Shown: positions 42,647-52,260 of the stretch, piece after piece
How the letters are laid out: each line of letters begins with the position of its first letter
How positions within the stretch are numbered: position 1 is the stretch's first letter
Source: Plantago ovata
Taxonomy: Eukaryota > Streptophyta > Magnoliopsida > Lamiales > Plantaginaceae
Direction of reading: 5' to 3'
Length of the DNA: 64,000 nt
NCBI GenBank assembly: GCA_028274465.1
Contig: CM051455.1
Span: 96,728,365-96,792,364 of the forward strand
Translations under genes and position numbers: made by a program
Notes under the pieces: model-generated
What the model was told of the DNA's origin: nothing
Seen by the model: the letters and a program-made list of their open reading frames with translations, nothing else
Database searches by the model: none

Positions 42647-44032
42647 TGATGTCGTTTTTCACCAATTAAATTTGTTTAAAAAGCCAAAGAACACTTATCA
42701 CTACACAAACTAGAGTGCAATGGCAAGTTGTCCCCGAGTGTCGTTCTCTCGGGACCTAACGTGGCTTTGTTTGTGGTTTTTTCTAGTTATTTCAGACAAC
42801 GAGTTCAAGTGTTTATAGAAGTGTTTTCTTAGAACAAAACAACGAGAAATCAGATTGTTGTAATCAAGTTTGGAAAACGGTTGGTGGTAGAAATCAAATA
42901 CACATGCATGGGTTACGAATATGCTCACAAGTTCAGTGCGTAAAACCTTCGATCAAGTCTGCTTAGCAACTCGTCTAGGTAACTTTCAAGACACACATCA
43001 TAAAAGACCACTATCAATACTTTAGAGGTGCTTGTCACTAACACCATTTATCTAGCATGCTGCAAATCTCTAACATACAATCCTATAGCTTTCATTGACC
43101 AAGAGTTTGTCACTATACTCAATTCGAATATATTTTATAGGCAACTAAGAATCATATGAAGGAATTTGCAGCAAGATTGAATCACAATCTCATGTAAGCA
43201 TAAACATAACCCATAGCATGCATATTCTACATTCTACCACCAACACAAAGGATTTAGCTACTCATATTCATCAACATAGACATCAAATCATATGAATTGT
43301 AAATAGAATACATCAAATCAAACTACTAGACAAGAGATAATGATACAATGTTACCATCAAGCTGTCACTAATCGGTGGGTATTGATGAAAACCTCTCCGT
43401 AGATGAAACAATGGATGCAATCCTATGCCAAAACCTTTAATCCAATCTAAAATACAATGTAATCTGAGTTTTCTCTGAGTTTTGGGGTTTAGGATCTCTC
43501 CAAAACGAAGCTAGTGTTCAAAAGTATGTAAAAAAGTAACTGAAGATCAGATCTAAGAAGGAAAATCCGAAAACGTAACCGCTGCCAAGCGGACCGCTTG
43601 GAGAGGCCAAGCGGAGCGCTTGGCAAGCGAAGCGCTTGGGCTTGGCTGCTGTGCCAAAGCTCCTGGAAAATGAAGCGGAGCGCTTCACTATTCCAGGCGC
43701 TTAGCTTGGCTCCTGGGCAGATTTTTGTCTTCAAACTCAATCTTTTTGCCCTCGTACGACCCTCGGGTGCCTTGGACTCATCCTTCTCAATGCTTATTGA
43801 GGCTCAGACACTCACGAACAAGCCACGGAGATTGGGGAACTTCAACGGGGCCATCTTTTCCATCAAAAAGGCTCGTTTTAGCTCCAAAAACGCCGTTTCG
43901 TACCTAAGTGCCTGAAAATGCAGAAAACACAAAACGTGACACTATTCTACAAAACTAACCAAAAAACAAGGCTAGAAGATAGCAAAAGAAGGTAAAAAAG
44001 ACAAGATGAACGCGTCAAAAATACGTTCATCA
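42647..44032 (-). repeat. 3' LTR of Athila-like fossil B
   Basis: The plus strand starts TGATGTCGTTTTTC and ends ATACGTTCATCA, so the ends are TGATG/CATCA inverted repeats, followed by AACTCCCC (a GGGGAGTT purine tract on the minus strand). It is about 1.39 kb. It shares landmarks with the LTR of fossil A (GAGTGTCGTTCTC, ATTTAGCTACTCAT, ACGTGACACTATTCTA) and has a palindrome array at 43578-43710. Confidence 0.75.
43578..43710. repeat. Palindrome array in the LTR of fossil B
   Basis: Variants of AAGCGGACCGCTT are packed together (CCAAGCGGACCGCTTGG, CCAAGCGGAGCGCTTGG, CAAGCGAAGCGCTTGGG, GAAGCGGAGCGCTTCA). The arms are six bases around one central base, the same design as in fossil A but with a different sequence. 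Confidence 0.8.
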
Positions 44033-45114
44033 AACTCCCCAAACCAAACCTTTGCTTGTCCTCAAGCAACAAACTATCCTAAATGCAACACAAAAGGAGT
44101 CTCATGCCAAGTAAAGTGAACTAATCTATTGAATCTACCAAATGCTTATGAACAAAACCAAATGAGCATGACATGCAAGTAGGTTGAAGAATGCCTCGAT
44201 TGCGAATATACACATTCTCATGTGCACTTGGTTAAACAAAGGAGTCTCTCGTAACATCTTCTACCTGGACCTGGTCAGTGACGACACAATGATGCATGTT
44301 ATCATACTACAATTGCCGCGTGCCTATGAAACCGAGGGCTTACAACTGTTCACCAAGCGAGACTTTTCCTCAAGAGAGGGCGAACCAATACTGGCTCTCA
44401 TCAAACGAAGGAGGGTTCCCTTAGAAAGATAACACTCCCCTATTCTACCCAGACTCTCAAGAATGAGCCTCTTTCAACCACTTCTTGAATAGCAAGACGA
44501 GGGTGGTCAAGAACAGGCCTTGGACAAAGGCGACACGAAACGAAAGATAGAATTTACAACTCAATACTTCACAAGGACAAAATATTTACATGACACTTGA
44601 CACTACGAGACTGCTTTTGGCTTGCAACGACCCTTCTTTTGCTTTTGGGTCTTATTCTTTATTTTCTTTCTTTTTTTTTTTCTCTTTTTCTCTTTTTTTT
44701 TTTATATATTTCGTTTTCTTTTCTTCTTCTTTTCTTTTCTCTTTCTTTTTTTTTTTTTTAAAAAAAAGGGGCAAGCAGCAGTACTAAGTGTCAAAAACAC
44801 CTCCCCAAACCTATTCGAAAGAATAGGTTGGGACACAAACAAAAAGAAAAAGAAAAAGAAAACTTTACAACGACTCAAGACGAAAGACAAGTATAACAAC
44901 GTAACCCCCTCCCCAAACCTATTCGATAGAATATGTTTAATACAAGGAATCACACACCTCACACTACCTCCTTCCTAGGCATTTGGCAATCTCTAATCGA
45001 GGTGAAGAACTTGTCGCCTCTTATGTACATAATTACACGGGTTACAACCATAGATTCTAACATGCATCATTTTACATGGCCATCGTGAACCGCAGTAGAA
45101 GAAACACCACTCGA
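44033..45114 (-). other. Non-coding internal part of fossil B
   Basis: Adjacent to the purine tract, this is co-linear with 25316-26500 of fossil A. It holds a T/C-rich tract (44636-44760) and two modules of CTCCCCAAACCTATTCGA + AAGAATAGGTTG type (44801-44830, 44907-44938, the second partly decayed). Reading frames across the pyrimidine tract are composition artefacts. Confidence 0.6.
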
Positions 45115-45623
45115 GGTGATGTCGAGACTACTAAGCTTAACTAGTGCACAAGTGAATGTGACAAACCAAGCGAGACAAGCCTCAAACTACTTGCAAAGTG
45201 ATGCAACATATGATAATGGTCATAAGCACTTAATCTACACAATAGAAAAGTTTGAAAAACTTGGCAATAGACTCCACACAACAACGTGCAACAACTAATC
45301 TATGGATGATATGCATGCAAAAATTTGAAAAAACACGACAAATCACATGAACTTGAGTAAAATCAAGCATGTACGAACCACACAAGCATATAGTACTGAA
45401 AATCCAATACCCCCTCCCCAAACCTAAACTTTTGCTCGTCCTCGAGCAAAGAAAAGTTGAATGAAAAGGAAAAATTGGATTGAAAGTACACTTCCCTGAG
45501 ATAAAGGTTCGTGTCCAATCTCCTATATATGAGTAGTACCTGAAAGGACTCAAGAAACATGTGAAAACGGGTGCACAAAGGTGAGAAGAATGGAAAAAAC
45601 GAGGAAAATCTGGGTACAGGGTC

Positions 45624-45780
45624 CAGGCGGACCGCTTGGCGGGAGCCAAGCGGTCCGCTTGTCAAGCGGAGCGCTTGGGAGGCTCCAGGCGCTCCGCTTG
45701 AAATTCCAGTAAGAATGAAATTCTTACTGGAAATCCAAGCGGACCGCTTGGGCTTGCCAAGCGCTTCGCTTGACCCTGTT
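45624..45780. repeat. Palindrome array, internal region of fossil B
   Basis: Six or so variants of AAGCGGACCGCTT (GGCGGACCGCTTGG, CCAAGCGGTCCGCTTG, CAAGCGGAGCGCTTGG, GGCGCTCCGCTTG, CAAGCGGACCGCTTGG, CCAAGCGCTTCGCTTG), plus one hairpin of the type CCAGTAAGAAT...ATTCTTACTGG. The core word is the same as in this fossil's LTR array, and unlike that of fossil A. Confidence 0.8.
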
Positions 45781-46030
45781 TCCAGATTTTGGATGATTTT
45801 TCCTATCTTAATCACCTAAGGCACCAAGACAAACACTAGACTAACGAATCACGACAAAAGGCACACAGGACACAACTACAAAAGCAAACTAAGAGTACAA
45901 GAGTCATAAGTCGCAACATCATACAACCAAATCGAAATGAAAAGAGTTTCAACCAACAATAGTAAACAAGCCAAAATAACGATAATATAAAAATACTACC
46001 GATAAATGTGGCCTCTGTCGGCTGGTGTCT

Positions 46031-46243
46031 CTAGGAGAAGGGGTCGTAGGGGGTGTTAGGAAAGGCACTCCCACTACCACCAGTCTGATTATAGAAAGTA
46101 TACCCCGTAATTCGGCGAGCTAAGGCATCATGGCGGTTCATCATCTCCTCCTGGTGGGCTCTCCAACGACTAGTGTCCTCTACTCGAGCGGCTTCCCAAC
46201 GCTGATCTACACGCTGATCTTCAATCCAATTTTTCCTTTTCAT
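46031..46243 (-). pseudogene. C-terminal piece of the Athila-type downstream ORF, fossil B
   Basis: The minus strand reads WEAARVEDTSRWRAHQEEMM, then NRHDALARRITGYTFYNQTG, ending NTPYDPFS. A polar, helix-prone tail of this kind ends Athila-associated plant transposon proteins. It corresponds in position to the end of the ORF at 26800-27720 in fossil A. It is cut at the right by the inverted repeat. Confidence 0.5.
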
Positions 46244-46599
46244 TCAACTTTTCTTTGCTCGAGGACGAGCAAAAGTTTAGGTTTGGGGAGGGGGTATTGG
46301 ATTTTCAGTACTATATGCTTGTGTGGTTCGTACATGCCTGATTTTACTCAAGTTCATGTGATTTGTCGTGTTTTTTCAAATTTTTGCATGCATATCATCC
46401 ATAGATTAGTTGTTGCACGTTGTTGTGTGGAGTCTATTGCCAAGTTTTTTCACACTTTTCTATTGTGTACACTAAGTGCTTATGACCATTATCATATGTT
46501 GCATCACTTTGCAAGTAGTTTGAGGCTTGTCTCGCTTGGTTTGTCACATTCACTTGTGCACTAGTTAAGCTTAGTAGTCTCGACATCACCTCGCTTGGT

Positions 46600-47034
46600 T
46601 TGTCACATTCACTTTGCTTACATGATCGGCTTTTCACAAAAGACAGGCTTGCTCGCTTTGGAATTCCGAATGATGCCCGCTGCATGTTCTGTCAGCATGA
46701 TGAGACGACGCCGCATCTCTTCTTTGAATGTGATTTCTCTGACCGTTTGTGGAGGGATATCATGCACTGGTTGCGCATCCCATGCACGACTGGGAATGTG
46801 ATGCGATGGATCGTTGCAAATACAGGGGGAGAAACCAAGAAGGCGCGAACTATCAAGATCGCAGCTGCCGAGACCGTATATGCGATTTGGTTACAAAGGA
46901 ACCAAATGAGTTTTAGCACTAATGGGGTACTGGACTCAAGCCTCCTCACCCGGCTGAAAGAAGTGATCAGAGTGAGGTGTGATTTGTGTAAACAACTGCG
47001 AGACGTTGCCCGCAATCTACTGCTGCGACCTTGA
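46600..47034 (+). pseudogene. L1-type LINE ORF2 C terminus (zf-RVT domain)
   Basis: It reads RLFTKDRLARFGIPNDARCM, then FCQHDETTPHLFFECDFSDR and LWRDIMHW. This is the plant LINE zinc-binding reverse transcriptase domain, with the C-X2-C...H-X4-C pattern (CMFC...HLFFEC). It continues to VYAIWLQRNQMSF and ends at the stop near 47034. It is the 3' half of the LINE whose ORF2 start is at 42323; the RT between is lost. The 3' UTR runs to 47312. Confidence 0.8.
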
Positions 47035-47439
47035 GGGGAAGGAGGGAGCTGAAAGGCAGGCCGCACGGCCGGTTGCTGCTATGGCTTTTTTCTGTGTGCC
47101 TCACTTGTTGTAACTTTAAATGTAGTATGGTAATTTGTGCTTGTTAAATTACTCGATTACTTGTTTATGTGGGAGGGACCGGCCTACTGTTCAGGCCGTG
47201 TAGTAACATAGAAGAGAGAACGGAGATTTTGGTTACGCCTGGATCATGGGATCGGCGTTTTTCTTGTACTTGACTTGTTTTTTGGATTTATAAAGTGCTA
47301 TACGTTCCAAAAAGAAAAATAATTTACGAAGTTATATTATAATAAAAATATAATAACACAGCCTTAAAAAGTCAATAAATACCAAATGGGAAGCTTCAAA
47401 TGAGATGGACGAAGTACACTAGAACCTCTATAAATTGAT

Positions 47440-48210
47440 ATTGTTGGAACCAAATTTGTTTTACGGGGTCAATTTCATATAGTACCCTTCTTAGATATTT
47501 TTATTACACCTACGTCCCTATTAAAGTAACAATTACATTGAAGCACTAGAACGTGTATTTATAATTATATATAAATCCAAGACCGGCTGAAAATGTCTCT
47601 GTTACCCTCTCAAATTATCAGATTTTTGCAGCAGACAAACAACCTCGAGTTATATTTAAAAAAAATAAAAACATTAAGAATAATTACTAAAAATAAATAG
47701 AGCTCCGATATGGTGATGTAAAGCTCTTGATCAGAGCTGTCAAAGCTCTGATTCTGGAGCTGTTACAGCTCCATCGGAGATGTAAGGCTCAGCTCCGTTG
47801 GAACTGTAAGGCTCCAGATCGTAGATTTCAGCTCCGATACCGAGCTCTTTTTTCTATTATTTTTTCTCCTTCCTCTTACTTGATAGCTAACAACTCCGAT
47901 TCTGGAGCTGTTACAACTCCGACACCGTGCCGGAATCCGGTGGTGGAGTTGTTAACTACTACTTCAAGTAAGAGGAAGGAGAGAGAAAAAAAGAAAAAGA
48001 AAAAAGAATAAAAATGAAAATAATAAAATTTCATAAGTCCTTGTTCGGAAATCATATATCGAATAAGTGCATTTTTAGAATGTCAAAAATAAAATGTGAT
48101 TTTGGACTTGAATGTATTTCTTTATTTAACAGGGACCTAAATGAAACCTTGACATCTATGAAGGATGATAGATATAAATTCCCCCTGAAATAATCCGTTT
48201 TACACTCACT
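47440..48210 (+). mobile_element. Terminal-inverted-repeat element 2 with GGAGCT palindrome array
   Basis: The left part (TACGTCCCTATTAAAGTAAC, then AATTACATTGAAG, about 47512-47546) pairs with the reverse complement of the right part (TAGGTCCCTGTTAAATAAAG, then AAATACATTCAAG, about 48105-48142). The array at 47700-47945 has AGCTCCGATATGG, CAGAGCTGTCAAAGCTCTG and GGAGCTGTTACAGCTCC and is bordered by CCGGAATCCGG. It is related to the elements at 38.4 and 49.4 kb, but their sequences have diverged strongly. Confidence 0.5.
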
Positions 48211-48320
48211 GGGCCGGGGAGGTTGGTTCATGTTCAATCACTAACTATGCTACTTTACTAGGTATGGTACCAGGTTTTTCTCCTTAGAGGACGGCATTTT
48301 GGACAAAATGATTATGGTAT

Positions 48321-49136
48321 TAGATCCGACCAAAACAGAACCGTAAATCGAACCGAAAAATAGACTCTGGTTCCAGAATCGGAACTGCCAGTTCCAGAAC
48401 CGGAACCGAAACCGTACTGTTCGGTTCCGGTTCCGATTCCAACATATTTGGAACCATAGAACCGCCAAGAACCGTTCCGAACCGGAACCGTACTGTGCGG
48501 TTCGGAATCGGCCAGGAACCGAGCGGTTCCTGGCGGGTTCCATGTGTCCTGACACATGTGTCCCACAGGACACATGGCATGCAACGGCTAATTAGCCGTT
48601 GTTATTATTTGCAGCCTGCTGCCATTTATTATTTATTTTTAATTTTTTTTTTTAATATCCTACTTCTTGCCTTTAAATACCACACTTCTAAAACAATTTC
48701 TTCTCATCCCATCCCAACTCCTCTTTCTCTATTATCTCATCCTTATAATCTCTAATTCTCTAGAATTTCTTCTCAATCTCTAATTCTGTACTATTATGGC
48801 CTCAAATTCAAATCCTAACAATTTGGAAGGAGATGAAGAGTTTATAAACTTTTTACCAAGTGTGTAAGTCCTTTTTTTCTAGTCAATTTTTTTTAAAAAA
48901 AAAAAAAAAAAAAAAATTATGTAAGGAACCGGCAGAGAACCGCCAGGAACCGACTGGTTCTCGGTTCTGAACTGAACTGCTAGGAACCGACCGGTTCTCG
49001 GATCAGAACCGAGAACCGACGGTTACTGGAACCGGAACCGAACCGCCAGTTTCGGTTCCGATTCCGCTAGATTTGCCAAATGGAACCGGCGGTTCTGGAA
49101 CCGAGAACCGCCGGTTCCTGGAACCGTCCAGGTCTA
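48321..49136 (+). mobile_element. hAT deletion derivative with AACCGG subterminal repeats
   Basis: An exact 8-bp target duplication TATGGTAT (48313-48320 and 49137-49144) frames 816 bp. The terminal inverted repeats are short and imperfect: TAGATCCGACC on the left, and TAGACCTGGAC as the reverse complement of the right end. Both sides carry dense AACCGGAACCG/GGTTCC words (48340-48545, 48923-49130), like the subterminal transposase-binding repeats of Ac-type hAT elements. The centre has a TTTAAATACC TATA-like box (about 48673) and a first coding exon at 48796. The rest of the transposase is deleted. Confidence 0.8.
48796..48863 (+). pseudogene. First exon of a hAT transposase, rest deleted
   Basis: The ATG at 48796 reads MASNSNPNNLEGDEEFINF, then LPS, and ends at a good donor GTAAGT (48864). 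A poly-T/A run and then the right subterminal repeats follow. No later exon is present, so it cannot make transposase, but promoter, leader and start codon survive. It is recognised by context (hAT ends and position), not by domain content. Confidence 0.55.
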
Positions 49137-49359
49137 TATGGTATGGATGCTCTAGCTATTATCGTTAAATTCTTGGGTAATGGTGGTTTTGTGTATCTTA
49201 TGTCAATTTCTGGCACGAGCTATTAGTATGATATGATAACATGCAGGAGAAGATGATTCTTTACTAAGTTTTCTATTTATTTATTTTTTATTTTTTTAGT
49301 TTCCGTTTGACTCCGAACTAATTTTAGATTGTATCAAAAAAAGGGTCCATATCTTTTTA

Positions 49360-50249
49360 GGGTATCGATAGAGTACCTAATAACAGATTAGTACCTATTA
49401 GACAAACAATAACATTTTAGGGTTGAATTTGACCAACCCGGCGCTCTAAGAACTGTTCCAAAATCAGATTTTTGGTCAGCCAAACAAGATTGACCCTAAG
49501 GACTAAAATGTAATTGAAATTTAGATGTAATAACAGTGAAAAAAAATTTACCTTACCTAATTTTAGCCTTTTCTTTATTTTTCTTTTCTTTTTTACTTTT
49601 TTCTTTTCCCTTTTTCCTTTTTTCTTTTACTTTTTTATTTTTCTTTTCTCTTCTTCTTCTTGTCTAGTACCGGATTCCATACCGGAATCCGGTACTGACT
49701 TGAAAAACTCCCGGATCGGAGCTTCTCCGATCCGGGAGCCCTTAAACTCCCAGATCGGAGTTTGTTAAGCTCCCGATCTGGGAGCTTAAGTGCTCCCAGA
49801 TCGGAGCTTTGCAGCTCCCGATCTGGGAGCTTGTAGCTCCCAAATCAGGAGCTGCACAAGCTCCCTGACCGGAGCTTGTAAGCTTTTACAAGCTCTGGTC
49901 AGGGAGCTTGCAACTTTCCGGTGGGACCCGACCTCCGGTCACCGGTGTGAAGAAGAAATGGAGAAAAAAAGAAAAATAAAAAAAAGAATATAAAAGAAAG
50001 GGAGAAAAAAGGAAAAAGAAAAAAATAAAAGAAAGGGGAAAAAAAGAAAAAGAAAGAAATATATAAAGCAATTAAAAAAGAAAAAGGAAAATAATTTTGC
50101 CTTCTACTGCAGCTAAGGCCTTGTTTGTTTGGGCATGAAATTCTCGGTGGCAAAGTTGTAAATATAGAGCAGTCAACCCAAAAAGGTACTAAAATGTTAT
50201 TGTTGAACTAAAGGGTATTAATCTGTTATTAGGTGTCACAAGGATACCC
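49360..50249 (+). mobile_element. Terminal-inverted-repeat element 3 with GGAGCT palindrome array
   Basis: Inverted ends of about 70 bp: on the left GGGTATC, CCTAATAACAGATTA and AACAATAACATTTTAG; the right end, reverse-complemented, has the same words in the same order. The array at 49670-49930 consists of GATCGGAGCTT, AGCTCCCGATCTGGGAGCT and similar palindromes, bordered by CCGGATTCCATACCGGAATCCGG-like words. Flanking T/C-rich (49555-49660) and A/G-rich (49950-50095) tracts are also inverted copies of each other. No protein is encoded. It is the best preserved of the three such elements. Confidence 0.65.
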
Positions 50250-51106
50250 TTCCATGATAATAACTTCGAAAAAATAATATTTGACCTTATATTATAAAAG
50301 TGCATATCTTATTTATAAACTTAGTTGAAGCTCCGAGGGGCAGTACCTGCTCTGACCAGAGCAGTTTAGTAGCTTCTTTTTTTTTAATTTTTTTTTTCTA
50401 TCAAAATCCTACCAAGGCTTGTTTGTTTGTTAAAAGATCCGAAATTACTACGGTAACTTAATTCTCCCTAATTTTCTAAAAGTCAAATTCGTGACCTATT
50501 TTGTAATTGATAATCTAATGGGGCTTATTTTATTTTGATATTAGTTCCTCTAAGATACCCCTATTTTTCCAACTTAGAATTCAGAAATGAATGGGTATGA
50601 TCAGGTAATCAAGGTGGAATGCTACTTTTTCTCAAAGGCTAAAGATCCGACCAACTAAAGAACCTGGACGTCCATTTGAACAGGGTCGGCTGTGTAATGC
50701 TCCGAGTTGAGTCTTCAATAGGTTTGATGCTCGAAAAAGTTCGTGGTCAACTTTTCTAAGACGATCAATGCCTTAAGGATCCCAGCTAACTGAGCTCATT
50801 AACATGCACCCAATTGAAAAAGTATTTTCATGGGCAATAAGTATCATGAAATTGGTACATACTCATCCGTATTTTTTTAATTTTATATGTTTGCTTTTGG
50901 ATTCGAGTTTTATGAGGTTTATATAATGAGTGTAGTGTGTTGGTTTAGTGACAGGACCCACATAAAGTTGTAAGATAAAGATTTGTCAAAAATAAAAACG
51001 TATAGAATTCAAAGAAACGGACAAAAATGGAATACATATAGAATAAAAAAAATGAGTAGTATGTTTTTGTATATACAAGCTTTGGTTTTCATGCTCATTG
51101 TTAATG
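50250..51106. other. AT-rich intergenic DNA
   Basis: I recognise nothing in it. A T-run lies at 50378-50398. The stretch 50610-50800 has a more balanced composition but no convincing frame. Confidence 0.4.
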
Positions 51107-51109
51107 TTA

Positions 51110-52260
51110 GACCACCCGCATCATCAGTGGTTTAAGGCTAAGGCCAGTTTAAGGGTTTAAACTGACCTTAGCCGCGTTTAAGCAGTTTTCGCCCGCATCA
51201 GTCACTACTTAAACGCGGTTAAGGCCAGTTTAAGGCCTGTCACGTCATTTTTTTTTCAATTTTTTTAATTTTTTTAAGGTAAAGAAGAAGGAAGATTTGT
51301 TGTAAAGAATTTTTATACGAAATCAAGTTAATAGATGAAAATCACAAATATATTACATTAAGTTGTACCGAATTTGAAACACACAATATTACAACAAATT
51401 CTGCTTAATTGAAAACAAACAACTGAAACAATTGAAAATGCAAACAACATTCTAATGGAAACTAAAGCCTCATCCTCCAAATGTGTTCAATCAAGTCATG
51501 TTTGAGTGCGTCATGCTGGATGTAGCTCTCCATCATCCTTTGATTCTTCCTGTAATCAACAAAATCATTCAGAACAGATGGACGTATTGTGATTGTCACG
51601 TCCTTAAGGATGTCTGCATTGTACTGCAAGTTGCCTTCGGCGCATTCCTTAAGCCAGTCTTTGATTGCTTGGTCGTAGTTTAAGTAATTGTCGCGCTCAT
51701 CCTCGACTATCATGTTGTGAAGTACGATGCAACAATCCATTATATGTTGGAGCTGTAGCCTGCTATGTGGAAGGGTCGGATGCTTGATAATATGAAACCG
51801 AGCTTGTATAACTCCAAAAGCACGTTCCACATCTTTCCGGCAAGATTCTTGGCTCGCATTGAACTTCTGTAGTTTGTGAGTCGTAGAATTGGGAACGGCA
51901 GGTACAAATGTTGCCCAATTTGGGTAGATGTTATCGACTAGGTAGTAAGGCATGTTATACTCACGACCATTGATATGAAAGCGCACGTCAGGTGACACAT
52001 CGTTGAGGAGATCGTCGAACAAATGTGATCGTTCGAGCACCGTCTTATCATTGAATTTTCCAGAAAGTCCAAAGAATGAATGCCAGATCCAAGTATCTTG
52101 GGATGCAACAGCTTCGAGAATAAGAGTAGGCTTTCCGCTCCTGTTAGGTGGGGGGGAGGGGATCGGACCAAGCAGGTCAGCCATGATACTCTCGTACTGT
52201 TGATTCTCAAGGCGGCGTTGTTGCTCAGGATTCATTTTGGTGGATGGGAAAAATGGAATG
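51110..52260 (-). mobile_element. PIF/Harbinger transposon, right end cut off by a copia element
   Basis: The left end is TTA (51107-51109, the usual target) followed by GACCACCCGCATCATCAGTGG, then subterminal repeats of GGTTTAAG/TTAAGGCCAGTTTAAGG type in both orientations (51130-51240). The transposase ORF reads leftward from 52235. Only 25 bp upstream of its ATG the 5' LTR of a copia element begins (52261), so the matching right terminus is not seen. Confidence 0.75.
51462..52235 (-). CDS. PIF/Harbinger transposase, internally deleted
   Basis: The frame is 257 codons. The first 30 residues (MNPEQQRRLENQQYESIMAD) look like a normal start. The frame then jumps at about residue 32 into the catalytic domain: GKPTLILEAVASQDTWIWHS, FFGLSGKFNDKTVLERSHLF, MPYYLVDNIYPNWATFVPA (second catalytic D) and ESCRKDVERAFGVIQARF (catalytic E), then CIVLHNMIVEDERDN. 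The family's helix-turn-helix and the block with the first catalytic Asp (IDC-HW-WK-CP), which should come just before GKPTLILEA, are missing. About 130-150 residues are lost compared with typical proteins of about 400. It probably cannot cut DNA but could still bind its partner proteins. Confidence 0.85.
   Translation of the reverse strand: MNPEQQRRLENQQYESIMADLLGPIPSPPPNRSGKPTLILEAVASQDTWIWHSFFGLSGKFNDKTVLERSHLFDDLLNDVSPDVRFHINGREYNMPYYLVDNIYPNWATFVPAVPNSTTHKLQKFNASQESCRKDVERAFGVIQARFHIIKHPTLPHSRLQLQHIMDCCIVLHNMIVEDERDNYLNYDQAIKDWLKECAEGNLQYNADILKDVTITIRPSVLNDFVDYRKNQRMMESYIQHDALKHDLIEHIWRMRL

Larger units (their letters stand above)
42647..46588 (-). mobile_element. Athila-like Ty3/gypsy fossil B
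   Basis: The minus-strand order is end of the downstream ORF (46243-46031), GAGGACGAGCAAAAG-type words and hairpin/purine modules, purine tract (44040-44033) and 3' LTR (44032-42647). It is co-linear with fossil A from the LTR through the module region. The right-hand LTR, gag and pol are absent, and the right end is an inverted copy of its own DNA (46213-46588). It is a broken remnant that lost most of its length together with part of the host LINE. Age is not measurable from one LTR. Confidence 0.7.
45115..46588. repeat. Large inverted repeat (arms 45115-45490 and 46213-46588)
   Basis: The right arm is the reverse complement of the left arm at about 97% by eye over roughly 375 bp: TGATGTCGAGACTACTAAGC on the left pairs with GCTTAGTAGTCTCGACATCA on the right, and GCTCGTCCTCGAGC pairs with GCTCGAGGACGAGC. 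The spacer is about 720 bp and contains the palindrome array 45624-45780 and the end of the downstream ORF. A transcript through it would fold into a long hairpin. Confidence 0.85.
40886..47312 (+). mobile_element. L1-type LINE, split by Athila-like fossil B
   Basis: A perfect 15-bp target duplication AGAAAAATAATTTAC borders it (40871-40885 and 47313-47327). It holds ORF1 (40978-42303), the endonuclease start of ORF2 (42323-42646), then the gypsy fossil (42647-46588), then the ORF2 zf-RVT C terminus (46600-47034) and 3' UTR. The RT and most of the endonuclease are missing, lost around the insertion. The preserved duplication shows that both LINE ends belong to one insertion event. Confidence 0.8.
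40790..47409. mobile_element. Stowaway-like MITE, split by the LINE at 40886
   Basis: Left end 40790-40870 reads CCATCTCATTTGAAACTTTC, then CATTTGGTATTTG and TTTAAGGCT. The right end (47336-47409), reverse-complemented, reads CCATCTCATTTGAAGCTTCC, CATTTGGTATTTA and TTTAAGGCT. The long inverted ends, continued outward on the right as TACTTCGTCCATC, resemble Stowaway-type termini. Without the 6.4-kb LINE insert the MITE would be about 190 bp. It is the oldest layer of this nest. Confidence 0.6.

Noticed and set aside
44590-44978. Phe/Leu-rich frames resembling transmembrane segments
   Set aside because: They read through the T/C-rich tract of Athila-like fossil B; the same tract in fossil A is not open in the same way.
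48250-48584. Three overlapping minus-strand frames rich in Gly/Arg/Thr near 48.3-48.6 kb
   Set aside because: They are translations of the AACCGG subterminal repeats of the hAT element.
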